From Sphingomonas sanxanigenens DSM 19645 = NX02 (GTDB lineage: Bacteria > Pseudomonadota > Alphaproteobacteria > Sphingomonadales > Sphingomonadaceae): a stretch of 64,000 nt of DNA. Both the position numbers and the translations under genes were made by a program. The stretch is taken from assembly GCF_000512205.2 (NCBI RefSeq), contig NZ_CP006644.1, positions 5,663,501 through 5,727,500 on the forward strand, read 5' to 3'. The notes beneath the pieces are model-generated. The model was not told the DNA's origin, made no database searches, and saw only the letters and a program-made list of their open reading frames with translations. This document shows positions 29,314 through 38,410 of the stretch, piece by piece. Every line of letters starts with the position of its first letter. Positions within the stretch are counted from its first letter, which is position 1.

Positions 29314-29334
29314 GTATCAGACACATATTGATAC
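29314..29334 (+). promoter_or_regulatory. Inverted repeat (candidate operator) before the TonB receptor
   Basis: GTATCA-N9-TGATAC is a perfect 6+6 dyad, 54 bp before the receptor start. A TACAAT at 29332-29337 is a good -10 and overlaps the right arm, so a bound repressor would block it. Given the receptor type a metal repressor such as Zur is possible, but the match to a known Zur site is not clear. Confidence 0.55.
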
Positions 29335-29388
29335 AATGTAACATCTCCCATAGGCACGGCCGATCACAGCCAAAGGGTCGCACCTGTA

Positions 29389-31551
29389 ATGATTCGTTCG
29401 CTTCTGCTCGCCGGTTCGGCCTTTTTCTTCGTCCAGCCCGCCTTCGCCCAGCAGGCAGAGATCCCCGTTCCCTCCACAGCCGACGAACAGCCGCAGTCGG
29501 GTACTGCCGGCAGCGATGCCCGGCCCGCGCGCGGCGGCGACTTCCACGCCGCCCCGTCCAACGACCTGATCGTCACCGCGCCGTTCCAGCGCCGGCGCGA
29601 GGATGTGCTTTCGGGCACCTCGGTGCTGAGCGGCGAGGCGCTCACCCTGGCGCTGCGCCCGAGCATCGGCGACACGCTGACCCACGTTGCGGGCGTTTCC
29701 GCCACCTCTTTCGGCCCGAATGCCTCGCGGCCGATCCTGCGCGGCTTCCAGGGGGATCGCGTCCGCATCCTGACGGACGGCATCGGCAGCTTCGACGTCT
29801 CCAACACCTCGGTCGACCATGCCGTCGCGATCAACCCGCTGACCGCTGACCGCATCGAGGTGCTGCGCGGTCCTTCGGCGCTGCTTTACGGCTCCTCGGC
29901 GATCGGCGGCGTCGTCAACGTCGTCGACAGCCGCATCCCGCGCAGCGTTCCCGACGAGCCGATCCATGTCGAGGCGGTCGCCGGCTATGGCTCGGCCGCG
30001 AACGAGCGCTCGATCTCGAGCGCGGTGGTCGCGCCGATCGGCAGCAAGTTCGTCGTCCATGTCGACGGCAGCTATTCGAAGACCGACGATCTTGAGACCG
30101 GCGGTTACATCCTCTCCCGCGAACGCCGCGCCGAAGCGCTGGCGAGCGGCGACGCCGAGATCGCCGCGCTCGCCGACCTGAAGGGCAAGCTGCCCAACAG
30201 CGCCGGCCGCACCTGGGAGGTCGCCGGCGGCGCCGCGATCATCACCGACGGCGGCAATCTCGGCATCTCGGTCAACCATCTCGACAGCCTTTATGGCGTG
30301 CCGGTGCGCTATGCGCTCACCCCCGGCGGGGAGGCCGAGCAGGTCCAGCTCGACATGAAGCAGACCCGTGCCGATCTGCGCGCCGAGGTCAACACCGGCG
30401 GCGGCTTCCTCGACAAGGTGCGGCTGCGCGCGGGCTATGCCGATTATCAGCACAGCGAACTGGAAGACACCGGCGAAGTCGGAACCACCTTCTATGCCGA
30501 GGGCATCGAGGCGCGCCTGGAACTGGTGCAGGCCAAGCGCGGCGGCTGGGAAGGCGCGTTCGGCGGCCAGTTGCTGATCCGCGACTTCAACGTGGTCGGC
30601 GAGGAGAAATTCCTGCCGAAGAACGAAACCCAGCAATATGGCGTGTTCACGCTGCAATCCTTCGATTTCGGTGCGCTGCGTGCCGAAGCGGGCGCGCGCT
30701 ACGAATATTCGAGGCTCTCTGCGATCGCAGACGGCGATCTCGGCAACCCGGCCTATGCGCGCAGTTTCGATGCGTTCTCCGGCTCGCTCGGCGCCAGCTA
30801 TGAGCTGGCCCCGGCGTGGCGGATCGGCTTGAACCTGTCCCGCAGCGAGCGCGCGCCTTCGGCGGAGGAGCTGTTCTCGCGCGGCAATCATGCCGGCACG
30901 CAGGCGTTCGAGCTCGGCGATCCCACCCTCACCAAGGAAAAAAGCTGGGGTATCGAGGGCACGCTGCGCGGCAAGGGGGAGGGCTACAGCTTCTCCGCCT
31001 CGGTGTTCCACAACTGGTTCGACGACTATATCTATGAAACGCAGGTCGATCCGTCGGTGTGCGAGGCGGTCTCCGGCGGCGAGCTGGAATTCCCCTGCTT
31101 CAACATCCGCCAGGCCGATGCCCGCTATTATGGTTTCGAGGTCGAGGGATCGGCGCGGGTCTTCACGCTCGGCAACTATACGCTGAACGTGGACGGTCTC
31201 GCCGACTATGTCCGCGCCAAGGTCACGCATGTGGGCGATGCACCGCGCATCCCGCCGCTGCGCATGCTCGGCGGCCTCGAACTGCAGGCGGGTTCGGCGA
31301 CCGGCCGGGTCGAGGTCGAGCATGTCTTCGATCAGAAGAAGCTCTCGGCGTTCGAGACCGAGACCGATGGCTATACGATGGTCAACGCCGCGGTGTCGGT
31401 GAAGCCGTTCGGCTATGACAGCGCGACGAGCATCAGCCTGTCGGCGAACAACATCTTCGACGTCGTCGCCCGCCGCCACGCCAGCTTCCTCAAGGATTTC
31501 GCCCCGCTCGCCGGACGCGACATCCGCGTGACCGCCCGCGTCGCGTTCTGA
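29389..31551 (+). CDS. TonB-dependent outer membrane receptor, ZnuD-like
   Basis: A 720-residue outer-membrane receptor: signal peptide (MIRSLLLAGSAFFFVQPAFA), plug domain (about 55-180; VTAPFQRRRED, SRPILRGFQGDRVRILTDGI, DRIEVLRGPSALLYGSSAIGG) and a beta-barrel ending in the C-terminal Phe of VTARVAF. The barrel end ARRHASFLKDFAPLAGRDI resembles zinc receptors of the ZnuD type, which end with a similar H-x-SFLKD...GR segment. It stands alone, with an inverted-repeat operator candidate in front. Zinc as substrate is inference. An uncommon Cys pair (SVCEAVSGGELEFPCFN) suggests an extracellular loop disulfide. Confidence 0.92.
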   Translation: MIRSLLLAGSAFFFVQPAFAQQAEIPVPSTADEQPQSGTAGSDARPARGGDFHAAPSNDLIVTAPFQRRREDVLSGTSVLSGEALTLALRPSIGDTLTHVAGVSATSFGPNASRPILRGFQGDRVRILTDGIGSFDVSNTSVDHAVAINPLTADRIEVLRGPSALLYGSSAIGGVVNVVDSRIPRSVPDEPIHVEAVAGYGSAANERSISSAVVAPIGSKFVVHVDGSYSKTDDLETGGYILSRERRAEALASGDAEIAALADLKGKLPNSAGRTWEVAGGAAIITDGGNLGISVNHLDSLYGVPVRYALTPGGEAEQVQLDMKQTRADLRAEVNTGGGFLDKVRLRAGYADYQHSELEDTGEVGTTFYAEGIEARLELVQAKRGGWEGAFGGQLLIRDFNVVGEEKFLPKNETQQYGVFTLQSFDFGALRAEAGARYEYSRLSAIADGDLGNPAYARSFDAFSGSLGASYELAPAWRIGLNLSRSERAPSAEELFSRGNHAGTQAFELGDPTLTKEKSWGIEGTLRGKGEGYSFSASVFHNWFDDYIYETQVDPSVCEAVSGGELEFPCFNIRQADARYYGFEVEGSARVFTLGNYTLNVDGLADYVRAKVTHVGDAPRIPPLRMLGGLELQAGSATGRVEVEHVFDQKKLSAFETETDGYTMVNAAVSVKPFGYDSATSISLSANNIFDVVARRHASFLKDFAPLAGRDIRVTARVAF

Positions 31552-31623
31552 TCAACGCCCGTCCTCCGCGGGGCCGGGGCTTGTATATGTGCTCGGGGGC
31601 TCGACGCCCCCGTTGACGCTTTC

Positions 31624-31694
31624 TTCCGGCGTTGCCGGAAGCTCGCTGCGCTCGCCTCCACCCCGACCCCTCCTCTGAAGAGGAGGGGCAGAAG
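31624..31694. repeat. REP-like repeat between convergent genes (copy 1)
   Basis: Bases 31624-31689 match 62997-63062 over 66 bp with three differences. It contains two hairpins: TTCCGGC-GTT-GCCGGAA and CCTCCTCT-GA-AGAGGAGG. It sits between the stops of the TonB receptor and tag, so it may also end transcription from both sides. The rest of the 31552-31698 gap includes a GGGGGC/GCCCCC stem at about 31596-31611. Confidence 0.88.
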
Positions 31695-31698
31695 GGCG

Positions 31699-32262
31699 TC
31701 ACGCCTGTTCGCGGCGGAAGCAGGTGAGGCTGTGGTCGTTGACGATGCCGACGGCCTGCATCCATGCATAGACGATCGTCGGCCCGACGAACTTGAAGCC
31801 GCGGCGCTTCATGTCCTTCGAGATCCGTTCGGAGAGCGGTGAGGTCGCGACCCAGCTCTTGCCGTCACTGACGATCGGCTCCCCGTCGGTGAACGACCAG
31901 CAGTAGTCTGCGAAGCGTTCGCCGGCGTCTTCCATTTCGCAATAGATCTGCGCACCGCGGATCGTCGCCTCGATCTTGGCGCGTGCGCGAACGATGCCGG
32001 GGTCGGCCATCAGCCGATCGATATCGTCCGGGCCGAACGCGGCGACCTTGCGCGGGTCGAAGCCGGCGAAGGCCTTGCGGAAGGCTTCGCGCTTGCGGAG
32101 GATGATGATCCAGGCGAGCCCCGCCTGGAATCCCTCCAGCATCAGCATCTCCCACAACATGCGCGAATCGCGCTGGGGCACGCCCCATTCGGTGTCGTGA
32201 TAGGCCCGGTAGAGCGGCTCCTCGCTTACCCAGGAACAACGCTGGAGATGGTCGGCCGTCAT
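31699..32262 (-). CDS. tag: DNA-3-methyladenine glycosylase I
   Basis: A 187-residue Tag glycosylase removing 3-methyladenine from alkylated DNA. The start block RCSWVSEEPLYRAYHDTEWG holds the Cys and His zinc ligands, completed by VNDHSLTCFRR at the C-terminus; FQAGLAWIIILRKREAFR and the aromatic pocket FKFVGPTIVYAWMQA are typical. I chose the ATG at 32262 (MTADHLQRC); a start 27 bp upstream is possible. Confidence 0.95.
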   Translation of the reverse strand: MTADHLQRCSWVSEEPLYRAYHDTEWGVPQRDSRMLWEMLMLEGFQAGLAWIIILRKREAFRKAFAGFDPRKVAAFGPDDIDRLMADPGIVRARAKIEATIRGAQIYCEMEDAGERFADYCWSFTDGEPIVSDGKSWVATSPLSERISKDMKRRGFKFVGPTIVYAWMQAVGIVNDHSLTCFRREQA

Positions 32263-32307
32263 GCAATCTCCTGAATTCTGGCCGACCATCCATAGCCGAT
32301 CAATGCG

Positions 32308-33747
32308 TCAGCGCGATGCCGCGGGCGCGCCGCCGGCCGCGTCGGCCTGCCAGCCGCCGCCGAGCGCGCGGAACAGGTCGACCTGCGCCGTCGCCACGCG
32401 CGCATCGGACAGGGCGAGATCGCCCTCGGTCTGCGCCAGCGAGCGTTCGGCGTCGAGCACCGCGAGCGAGTCGGTCTTGCCCTCGCGAAGCTGCGCGCGG
32501 GCGAGGCGGGCGGCGGTGTCCGCTGCGGTGCGCGCGTCGTTGAGTGCGACGCGGCGGTCGAGCTCATTGGCGTAGACCGACAGCGCCGTCTCGGTCTCGC
32601 GCAGCGCGGTCAGCACCGTGCCGTCGAACGCGGCGAGCGCCGCGGCCGTTCCGGCCTCCGCCTGCTCGATCCGCGCGCGGTTGGCCTCCTGGTTGGGGAA
32701 GGACCAGTTGAGCAACGGCCCGAGCAGCCAGCGGAACGGACCGCCGGTGAACAGGTCTCCCAGCGACGTCCCGGTCGCGCCGACCGACCCGCCGAAATTG
32801 ATCCGCGGATAGAGATCCGCGGTGGCGATGCCGATGCGGGCGGTCGAGGCGGCGAGGCGGCGTTCGGCGGCGCGGACGTCCGGCCGGCGCGCGAGCAGCG
32901 CGCGGCCGTCGCCGATCGGGATCGGCTGGTCCAGTTTCAGCACGGTTTGGCGCGCACCCGCCGAGGGGGGCAGATCGGCGGGTGCGCGGCCGGTGAGCGT
33001 GGCGAGGCGGAACAAGGCCCCGTCACGCTCGGCTCGAAGCGGCGGCAACACGGCACGTTGCTGGTCGCGTAGGGCGGCGACCCGGGCAACGTCGAGCCGG
33101 GTACCGCGACCCGCTTCGAAACGCTTGGTGGTGATGGTGAGCGTCTGGTCGATCAGCGACACGGTACGCTCGGCGACGGTCAGCCGCTGCGACGCGGCGC
33201 TGGCATCGGCATAGGCACGCGCGGTTTCCGCGGCGACGGCGACGCGAACCGCATCGCGCGTGCCTTCGGCAGCCGCGGCATCGCCGCGCGCCGCCTCGAT
33301 CGAGCGGCTGACGCGGCCGAACAGGTCGACCTCATAGGAGATGTTCAGCCCGACATCGAATTGCGAATTGGTGCGGTCGAACCCCTGCACCGACTGGATT
33401 TCGGGCACGCGGCCATATTGGCCGCTGGCACCGATACTGGTCTGCGGCAAGCGGCCGTTGCGGGTCTCGCGCAGCACCGCGCGGGCCCGATCGAGATTGG
33501 CGACCGCCTGGCGCAGATCGGTGTTGTGGGCCAGCGCGTCGGAGACGAGGCCGTCGAGCACCGGATCCTTGTAGAGCCGCCACCACTCGCCGCTCACCTC
33601 TTCCTGGGTGAAAGCGGGGCTGGCGCTCTTGACGAAGGCGCCCGCTTCGGCCGGCTTCGGCGTCGGGGCGACATGGTTCGGGCCGACCGCGCAGGCGGCC
33701 AGCGTCAGCAGGCTTGAAACTGCCAGCAGGCGCAAAGTGCGGGTCAT
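32308..33747 (-). CDS. RND efflux outer-membrane factor (NodT/OprM family lipoprotein)
   Basis: A 479-residue TolC-like outer-membrane channel. The N-terminus MTRTLRLLAVSSLLTLAACAVGP has a lipobox (LAAC, Cys19), as in OprM and CusC. Two repeats of the outer-membrane-factor fold follow (WWRLYKDPVLDGLVSDALAHN, DLRQAVANLDRARA and later RPDVRAAERRLAAS, DLYPRINFGGS). It is the last gene of the operon unknown gene-adaptor-pump-OMF, behind a hairpin that separates it from the pump gene. Confidence 0.95.
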   Translation of the reverse strand: MTRTLRLLAVSSLLTLAACAVGPNHVAPTPKPAEAGAFVKSASPAFTQEEVSGEWWRLYKDPVLDGLVSDALAHNTDLRQAVANLDRARAVLRETRNGRLPQTSIGASGQYGRVPEIQSVQGFDRTNSQFDVGLNISYEVDLFGRVSRSIEAARGDAAAAEGTRDAVRVAVAAETARAYADASAASQRLTVAERTVSLIDQTLTITTKRFEAGRGTRLDVARVAALRDQQRAVLPPLRAERDGALFRLATLTGRAPADLPPSAGARQTVLKLDQPIPIGDGRALLARRPDVRAAERRLAASTARIGIATADLYPRINFGGSVGATGTSLGDLFTGGPFRWLLGPLLNWSFPNQEANRARIEQAEAGTAAALAAFDGTVLTALRETETALSVYANELDRRVALNDARTAADTAARLARAQLREGKTDSLAVLDAERSLAQTEGDLALSDARVATAQVDLFRALGGGWQADAAGGAPAASR

Positions 33748-33772
33748 GATCGAAAACTCCCTTCAAGGTCCC

Positions 33773-33794
33773 CCCTCCCGCGTGGGCGGGAGGG
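33773..33794 (-). other. Intercistronic hairpin between pump and outer-membrane factor genes
   Basis: CCCTCCCGC and GCGGGAGGG form a 9-bp perfect stem with a 4-nt GTGG loop in the 60-bp gap. No U-tract follows, so it more likely slows decay or attenuates than terminates. Confidence 0.6.
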
Positions 33795-33807
33795 AGGTTC
33801 AATGCTG

Positions 33808-36800
33808 TCATTCGGCGGGCTGCAGATGGCCCTGCGGTTCCGGGGCCTGGCCGCGCTTCCAGCGGAGGCTGCGCAGCGCGACGTAGAACACCGGGGTGAA
33901 GACCAGGCCGAACAGCGTCACCCCGATCATCCCGAAGAACACCGCGGTGCCGAGCGCCTGGCGCAGCTCCCAGCCGGGGCCCGAGGCGGTGACCAGCGGC
34001 AGCACGCCCAGGATGAAGGCGAAGCTGGTCATCAGGATCGGCCGCAACCGGGCGCGGGCCGCTTCCACCGCCGCGGCGAGCGGCGTCGCGCCGCGCTCCT
34101 CGGCCTGTTTGGCGAACTCCACGATCAGGATCGCGTTCTTGGCGGCGAGCGCGATCAGCACGATCAGGCCGATCTGGGTCAGGATGTTGTTGTCCAGACC
34201 CCGCAGGTTCACGCCCGCCATCGCCGCCAGCAAGGTCATCGGCACGATCAGGATGATCGCCAGCGGCAGGATCAGGCTTTCGAACTGCGCTGCGAGCACG
34301 AGGAAGACGAACACCACGGCCAGCCCGAAGACGATCGCCGCGACATTGCCCGCCGACTTCTGCTCATAGGCGATCCCGGTCCATTCGGCCTGGAAGCCCT
34401 GCGGCAGCTGCTTGGCGATCACCTCCATCGTGCCCATCGCCTGGCCGGTGGAATAGCCGGGCGCCGGCTCACCATCGATCTCGACCGCGGGGAACAGGTT
34501 GTAGCGCGTCACGCGATACGGACCCGTCTTGTCCTCGAAGGTCGCGACCGCGCCGATCGGCACCATGCCGCCGCCGTTGGAGCGCGTCTTGAGCTGGGCG
34601 ATGTCCGACGGGTCGTCACGGAACGGCGCGTCGGCCTGCGCGGTCACCCGGAAGGTGCGGCCCAGCAGGTTGAAGTCGTTGACGTAGGTCGAGCCCAGAT
34701 AGGTCTGCAGCGCCTCGAACACGCGCGCCGGCGGCACGCCGAGCATGTCGGCCTTGGCGCGGTCGATGTCCGCGTAGATGCTGGGCGTTGCGGTGTTGTA
34801 GAGCGTGAAGACGTTGGCGAGGCCCTTGTCCTGATGCGCCGCGCCGATCACGCCGCCCGCCGCCTGCTCGAGCGCCTGCGGGCCTGCCGCGTTGCGGTCC
34901 TGCACGATCATGCGCCAGCCGCCGCCATTGCCGATGCCCTGGATGACGGGCGGGGCGACGACGAACACCATCGCATCGTCCATGTCGGCCAGCGCCTTGC
35001 GCATGTCGTTCTCGATGTTGAGCTCGGTGCGGTCGGTGCCGGTGCGCTCCTCGAACGGCTTGAAGGTGATGAAGGCCGCCGCCGCGTTGGGCGCCTGGGT
35101 GTTGGAGGCGCCGTCGAATCCGGCGAACATCACCGCCGCTTCGGTGCCCGGCACCTGCAGCAGCTTCTTCACCGCCTTCTTGAGCACGCGGTCGGTCTGC
35201 TCCAGCGAACTGCCCGGGGGCAGCTGGATCGCGGCCAGCGCATAGCCCTGGTCCTGCGAGGGCACGAAGCCGACGGGGGTGGACCAGAACAGGGCGATCG
35301 TCGCCGCGATCAGGCCGCCATAGGTGAGCAGCATCTTCCTGGGCGCATTGGCGACGCGGTGGGTGAAGCCGCCATACCAGTTGCTCAGCTTGTCGAAGCC
35401 CTGGTTGAAGCGGGTGCCCGCCAGCCAGACCCAGCGGCGCGGGCCGCGGGCCGGTTCCACGGTCGACTTGGGCTGCAGCAGCCGCGCGGCGACCGCCGGA
35501 GACAAGGTGAGCGACAGGACCAGCGAGATGATCGTGGCGACCGCGATGGTCACCGCGAACTGGCGATAGAACTCGCCCGAGATGCCGGTCAGGAAGGTGG
35601 TCGGCACGAACACCGCGCACATCACGAGCACGATCGCGACGAGCGCCCCCGCCACCTCGTCCATCGACTGATGCGCCGCCTCCCTTGGGCTGAGGCCATG
35701 TTCGATGTTGCGTTCGACATTCTCGACGACGACGATCGCGTCGTCGACGACGATGCCGATCGCCAGCACCAGGCCGAACAGCGAGAGGGTGTTGAGCGAA
35801 TAGCCGAGCCCTGCCAGCACCGCGAAGGTGCCGATCAGCGAAACCGGGATGGCGAGGATCGGCACCACCGCCGCACGCCAGCTCTGCAGGAAGATGATGA
35901 CGACGATGGCGACGAGGATCACCGCTTCGAGCAATGTGTGCTGCACGGCGGTGACCGATTCGCTGATGAACTCGGTCGGGTTCCAGACGATCTTGTATTC
36001 GAGGCCGGCGGGGAAGCTCTTCGCCGCGTCCGCAAGCTCAGCCTTGATCGCTTCCGAGGTGGCGAGCGCGTTGGTGCCGGGGCGCTGGGTGACCGCCATG
36101 ATCAGCGAGTCCTGGCCCGACAGATAGGCGTTCACGCCATAATCCTCGGCGCCCAGTTCGACGCGTGCGACGTCCCGCAGGCGGGTGATCGCACCGCTCT
36201 CGTCGGTGCGGACGATGATGTTGGCGAATTCCTCGGCGGTCTTGAAGCGGCCCTGCGTCTCGACGTTGAACTGGTGCGCGGCACCCGTGTCGTAGGGCGG
36301 CTGGCCGATCGTGCCGGCAGCGACCTGCACGTTCTGCGCGCGCAGCGCCGAAACGATCTCGCCCGCGGTGAGGCCGAGGGTGGCGGCGCGGCCGGGATCG
36401 ATCCACACGCGCATCGCGAAGTCACGCGCGCCGAACACCTGCACGTCGCCGACGCCGTCGACGCGGGTCAGCCGGTCCCTGAGCTGGGTGAGCGCATAGT
36501 TGGAGACGTAGCTGCGATCGAGCGAGTTGTCGGGCGACTGCAGGTTGACCGCCATCAGGAAGGATGGCGATGTCTTGCGGACGACGACGCCCTGGCGCCG
36601 CACCTCTTCCGGCAGGTTCGGCTCGGCGAGCGCGACGCGGTTCTGGACCAGCACCTGCGAGGTATCGAGGTCGGTCCCGACCTTGAACGTTACGGTCACG
36701 GTCAGCCTGCCGTCGCCGGTCGACTGCGACGACATGTAGATCATGTTGTCGACGCCGTTGATCTGCTGTTCGAGCGGCGCCGCCACCGTATCCGCCACCG

Positions 36801-36972
36801 TCTCGGCGTTGGCGCCGGGATAGGTGGCGGACACCGTGACCGTGGGCGGCACGACGTTGGGATATTGCGAGATCGGCAGGCCGAAATAGGCGGCCGCGCC
36901 GATGATCGTGATGATGATCGCGATCACGCCCGCGAAGATCGGGCGCCGGATGAAGAAGTGACTGATGCCCAT
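33808..36972 (-). CDS. RND multidrug efflux permease (HAE1 family)
   Basis: A 1054-residue inner-membrane proton/drug antiporter with twelve helices and two large periplasmic loops. Signatures: MGISHFFIRRPIFAGVIAIIITIIGAAAY start, SQYPNVVPPTVTVSATYPGA, and the TM4 segment GLVLAIGIVVDDAIVVVENVER containing the proton-relay Asp-Asp. It belongs to the AcrB/MexB/TtgB branch, so substrates are probably hydrophobic drugs, solvents or secondary metabolites. Its operon is controlled by the divergent TetR. A strong hairpin separates it from the adaptor gene. Confidence 0.97.
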   Translation of the reverse strand: MGISHFFIRRPIFAGVIAIIITIIGAAAYFGLPISQYPNVVPPTVTVSATYPGANAETVADTVAAPLEQQINGVDNMIYMSSQSTGDGRLTVTVTFKVGTDLDTSQVLVQNRVALAEPNLPEEVRRQGVVVRKTSPSFLMAVNLQSPDNSLDRSYVSNYALTQLRDRLTRVDGVGDVQVFGARDFAMRVWIDPGRAATLGLTAGEIVSALRAQNVQVAAGTIGQPPYDTGAAHQFNVETQGRFKTAEEFANIIVRTDESGAITRLRDVARVELGAEDYGVNAYLSGQDSLIMAVTQRPGTNALATSEAIKAELADAAKSFPAGLEYKIVWNPTEFISESVTAVQHTLLEAVILVAIVVIIFLQSWRAAVVPILAIPVSLIGTFAVLAGLGYSLNTLSLFGLVLAIGIVVDDAIVVVENVERNIEHGLSPREAAHQSMDEVAGALVAIVLVMCAVFVPTTFLTGISGEFYRQFAVTIAVATIISLVLSLTLSPAVAARLLQPKSTVEPARGPRRWVWLAGTRFNQGFDKLSNWYGGFTHRVANAPRKMLLTYGGLIAATIALFWSTPVGFVPSQDQGYALAAIQLPPGSSLEQTDRVLKKAVKKLLQVPGTEAAVMFAGFDGASNTQAPNAAAAFITFKPFEERTGTDRTELNIENDMRKALADMDDAMVFVVAPPVIQGIGNGGGWRMIVQDRNAAGPQALEQAAGGVIGAAHQDKGLANVFTLYNTATPSIYADIDRAKADMLGVPPARVFEALQTYLGSTYVNDFNLLGRTFRVTAQADAPFRDDPSDIAQLKTRSNGGGMVPIGAVATFEDKTGPYRVTRYNLFPAVEIDGEPAPGYSTGQAMGTMEVIAKQLPQGFQAEWTGIAYEQKSAGNVAAIVFGLAVVFVFLVLAAQFESLILPLAIILIVPMTLLAAMAGVNLRGLDNNILTQIGLIVLIALAAKNAILIVEFAKQAEERGATPLAAAVEAARARLRPILMTSFAFILGVLPLVTASGPGWELRQALGTAVFFGMIGVTLFGLVFTPVFYVALRSLRWKRGQAPEPQGHLQPAE

Positions 36973-37064
36973 CGCTTTCGCTTTCCTGAAGGCGGGCGCA
37001 CGAAGCCGCTGGCGGCCCGATGGAGGGATCGGGCCGCCGCTTCGGCGTCATCATGAATGGTCCG

Positions 37065-37094
37065 CCCCCGCCCGCCCTATTCGGCGGGCGGGGG
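37065..37094 (-). other. Strong intercistronic hairpin between adaptor and pump genes
   Basis: CCCCCGCCCGCC and GGCGGGCGGGGG make a perfect 12-bp GC stem with a 6-nt loop, 9 bp past the adaptor stop. No U-run on the coding strand. It could set the stoichiometry of adaptor to pump by partial attenuation or 3'-end protection. Confidence 0.65.
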
Positions 37095-37102
37095 TCGGTC
37101 GG

Positions 37103-38407
37103 TCAGTGCGTGGCCAGCGTGGCCTGCGACGCGGCGGGCGCCCTGACCGGGCTCGATGCCGTCTTGAACTCGGCCGGCGGATCGATCTTGACCAGCCGCG
37201 GGGTGACCTTGCCGCCGGGGGCCGCGAACTGCAGCCCCTGGATGACGACGCGGTCGTTGCGGTTGAGGCCCGAACGGATCACGCGCAGCCCGCCGATCTG
37301 CGGGCCGGCTTCCACCGGCCGCGCCGAGACCGTGCCCGACTTGTCGACGACGAACACCACCTTGCGCGCCTGATCGGTGCGCACGGCGGCATCGGGGATC
37401 AGCAGCGCATCGCGCACGCCGCCGCCGGTCAGCCGCATGTTGCCGAACATGCCGGGGGTGAGGAAATAATCGGGGTTGGCGATCGTCGCACGGCCGCGCA
37501 TCGTGCCCGAACGCGGGTCGATCGCATTGTCGGTGAAGTCGACCTTGCCCTTCCAGCTATAGCCGGCCTCGTCCTGCAGGCGGATTTCCACCTGCTGGGC
37601 GGCGGCGGCGCCATTTTGCCGGTCGCGCTTCCCCTTGAGGAACAGGGCTTCCGAGCCATCGAAGGTGAAGTAGATCGGATCGAGCGCCAGCACCGTCGTC
37701 AGCAGGCTGTCATTGGCGCCGACGAGGTTGCCGACATCGACGCGACGATCGGACACGCGGCCGGTGACCGGTGAACGGACGCGGGTGAATTCGAGGTCGA
37801 GCGCGCGCTGGCGGACCATCGCCTGCGCGGCCGCCACGCCTGCCTCGCCCTGGCGGACGGCGGCGCGCAGCGAGTCGACTTCTTCCTGGCTCACCGCCTC
37901 GTCGGCGATGAGGCGGCCGGCACGGGCATATTCGCTGCGCGCGAGCGCAAGCTGGCTCGCCGCGGTGGCGGCACGCGCCTGCGCTTCGGCCAGCGCCGCC
38001 TGGAACGGCCGCGGATCGACGGTGAACAGCAACTGGCCCTTGCGGACGATATCACCGTCCTTGAAATGCAGCGCGACGAGCTGGCCCGTCACGCGCGGGC
38101 GGATTTCGACCGACTGGCTGGCTTCGAAGCGGCCGGTATAATCATCCCATTCGGTCACCGCGCGCACCAGCGGCTGGCCGACGGTGACGGTGGGCGGCGC
38201 CGGCGCATCGGCCTGCGCCTCGTTGCCGAAGCCCTGGATGCCGGCGTAGGTGGCGCCGGCGACGAGGACCGCGGCGATCGCCGCCTGGCCGGCACGGGGA
38301 ACGCGCCAGCGGCGGGTGGACGCAGCCGCGCCCGGCCCCTGCTGGTCGGCGCCGCCGGTATCGGCGACGCTGCCATCGGGATTGAAGGACTTGTACATAA
38401 GCGACAT
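37103..38407 (-). CDS. RND efflux periplasmic adaptor (membrane fusion protein)
   Basis: A 434-residue HlyD/AcrA-type adaptor bridging pump and outer-membrane channel. A cytoplasmic N-terminal stretch of about 35 residues precedes one membrane helix (AAIAAVLVAGATYAGIQGF). The lipoyl/barrel-sandwich halves (VEIRPRVTGQLVALHFKDGD and VRSPVTGRVSDRRVDVGNLV) flank a coiled-coil hairpin, then the beta-barrel and membrane-proximal domains. It lacks the lipobox of AcrA, being helix-anchored. The first gene of the operon ends 3 bp upstream. Confidence 0.95.
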   Translation of the reverse strand: MSLMYKSFNPDGSVADTGGADQQGPGAAASTRRWRVPRAGQAAIAAVLVAGATYAGIQGFGNEAQADAPAPPTVTVGQPLVRAVTEWDDYTGRFEASQSVEIRPRVTGQLVALHFKDGDIVRKGQLLFTVDPRPFQAALAEAQARAATAASQLALARSEYARAGRLIADEAVSQEEVDSLRAAVRQGEAGVAAAQAMVRQRALDLEFTRVRSPVTGRVSDRRVDVGNLVGANDSLLTTVLALDPIYFTFDGSEALFLKGKRDRQNGAAAAQQVEIRLQDEAGYSWKGKVDFTDNAIDPRSGTMRGRATIANPDYFLTPGMFGNMRLTGGGVRDALLIPDAAVRTDQARKVVFVVDKSGTVSARPVEAGPQIGGLRVIRSGLNRNDRVVIQGLQFAAPGGKVTPRLVKIDPPAEFKTASSPVRAPAASQATLATH

Positions 38408-38410
38408 CTT

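Noticed and set aside
33802-37056. Over 1,000-codon open frame antisense to the RND pump, and a similar one antisense to putA (49959-53258)
   Set aside because: Same antisense-frame effect; the opposite strand encodes full-length, motif-complete proteins.
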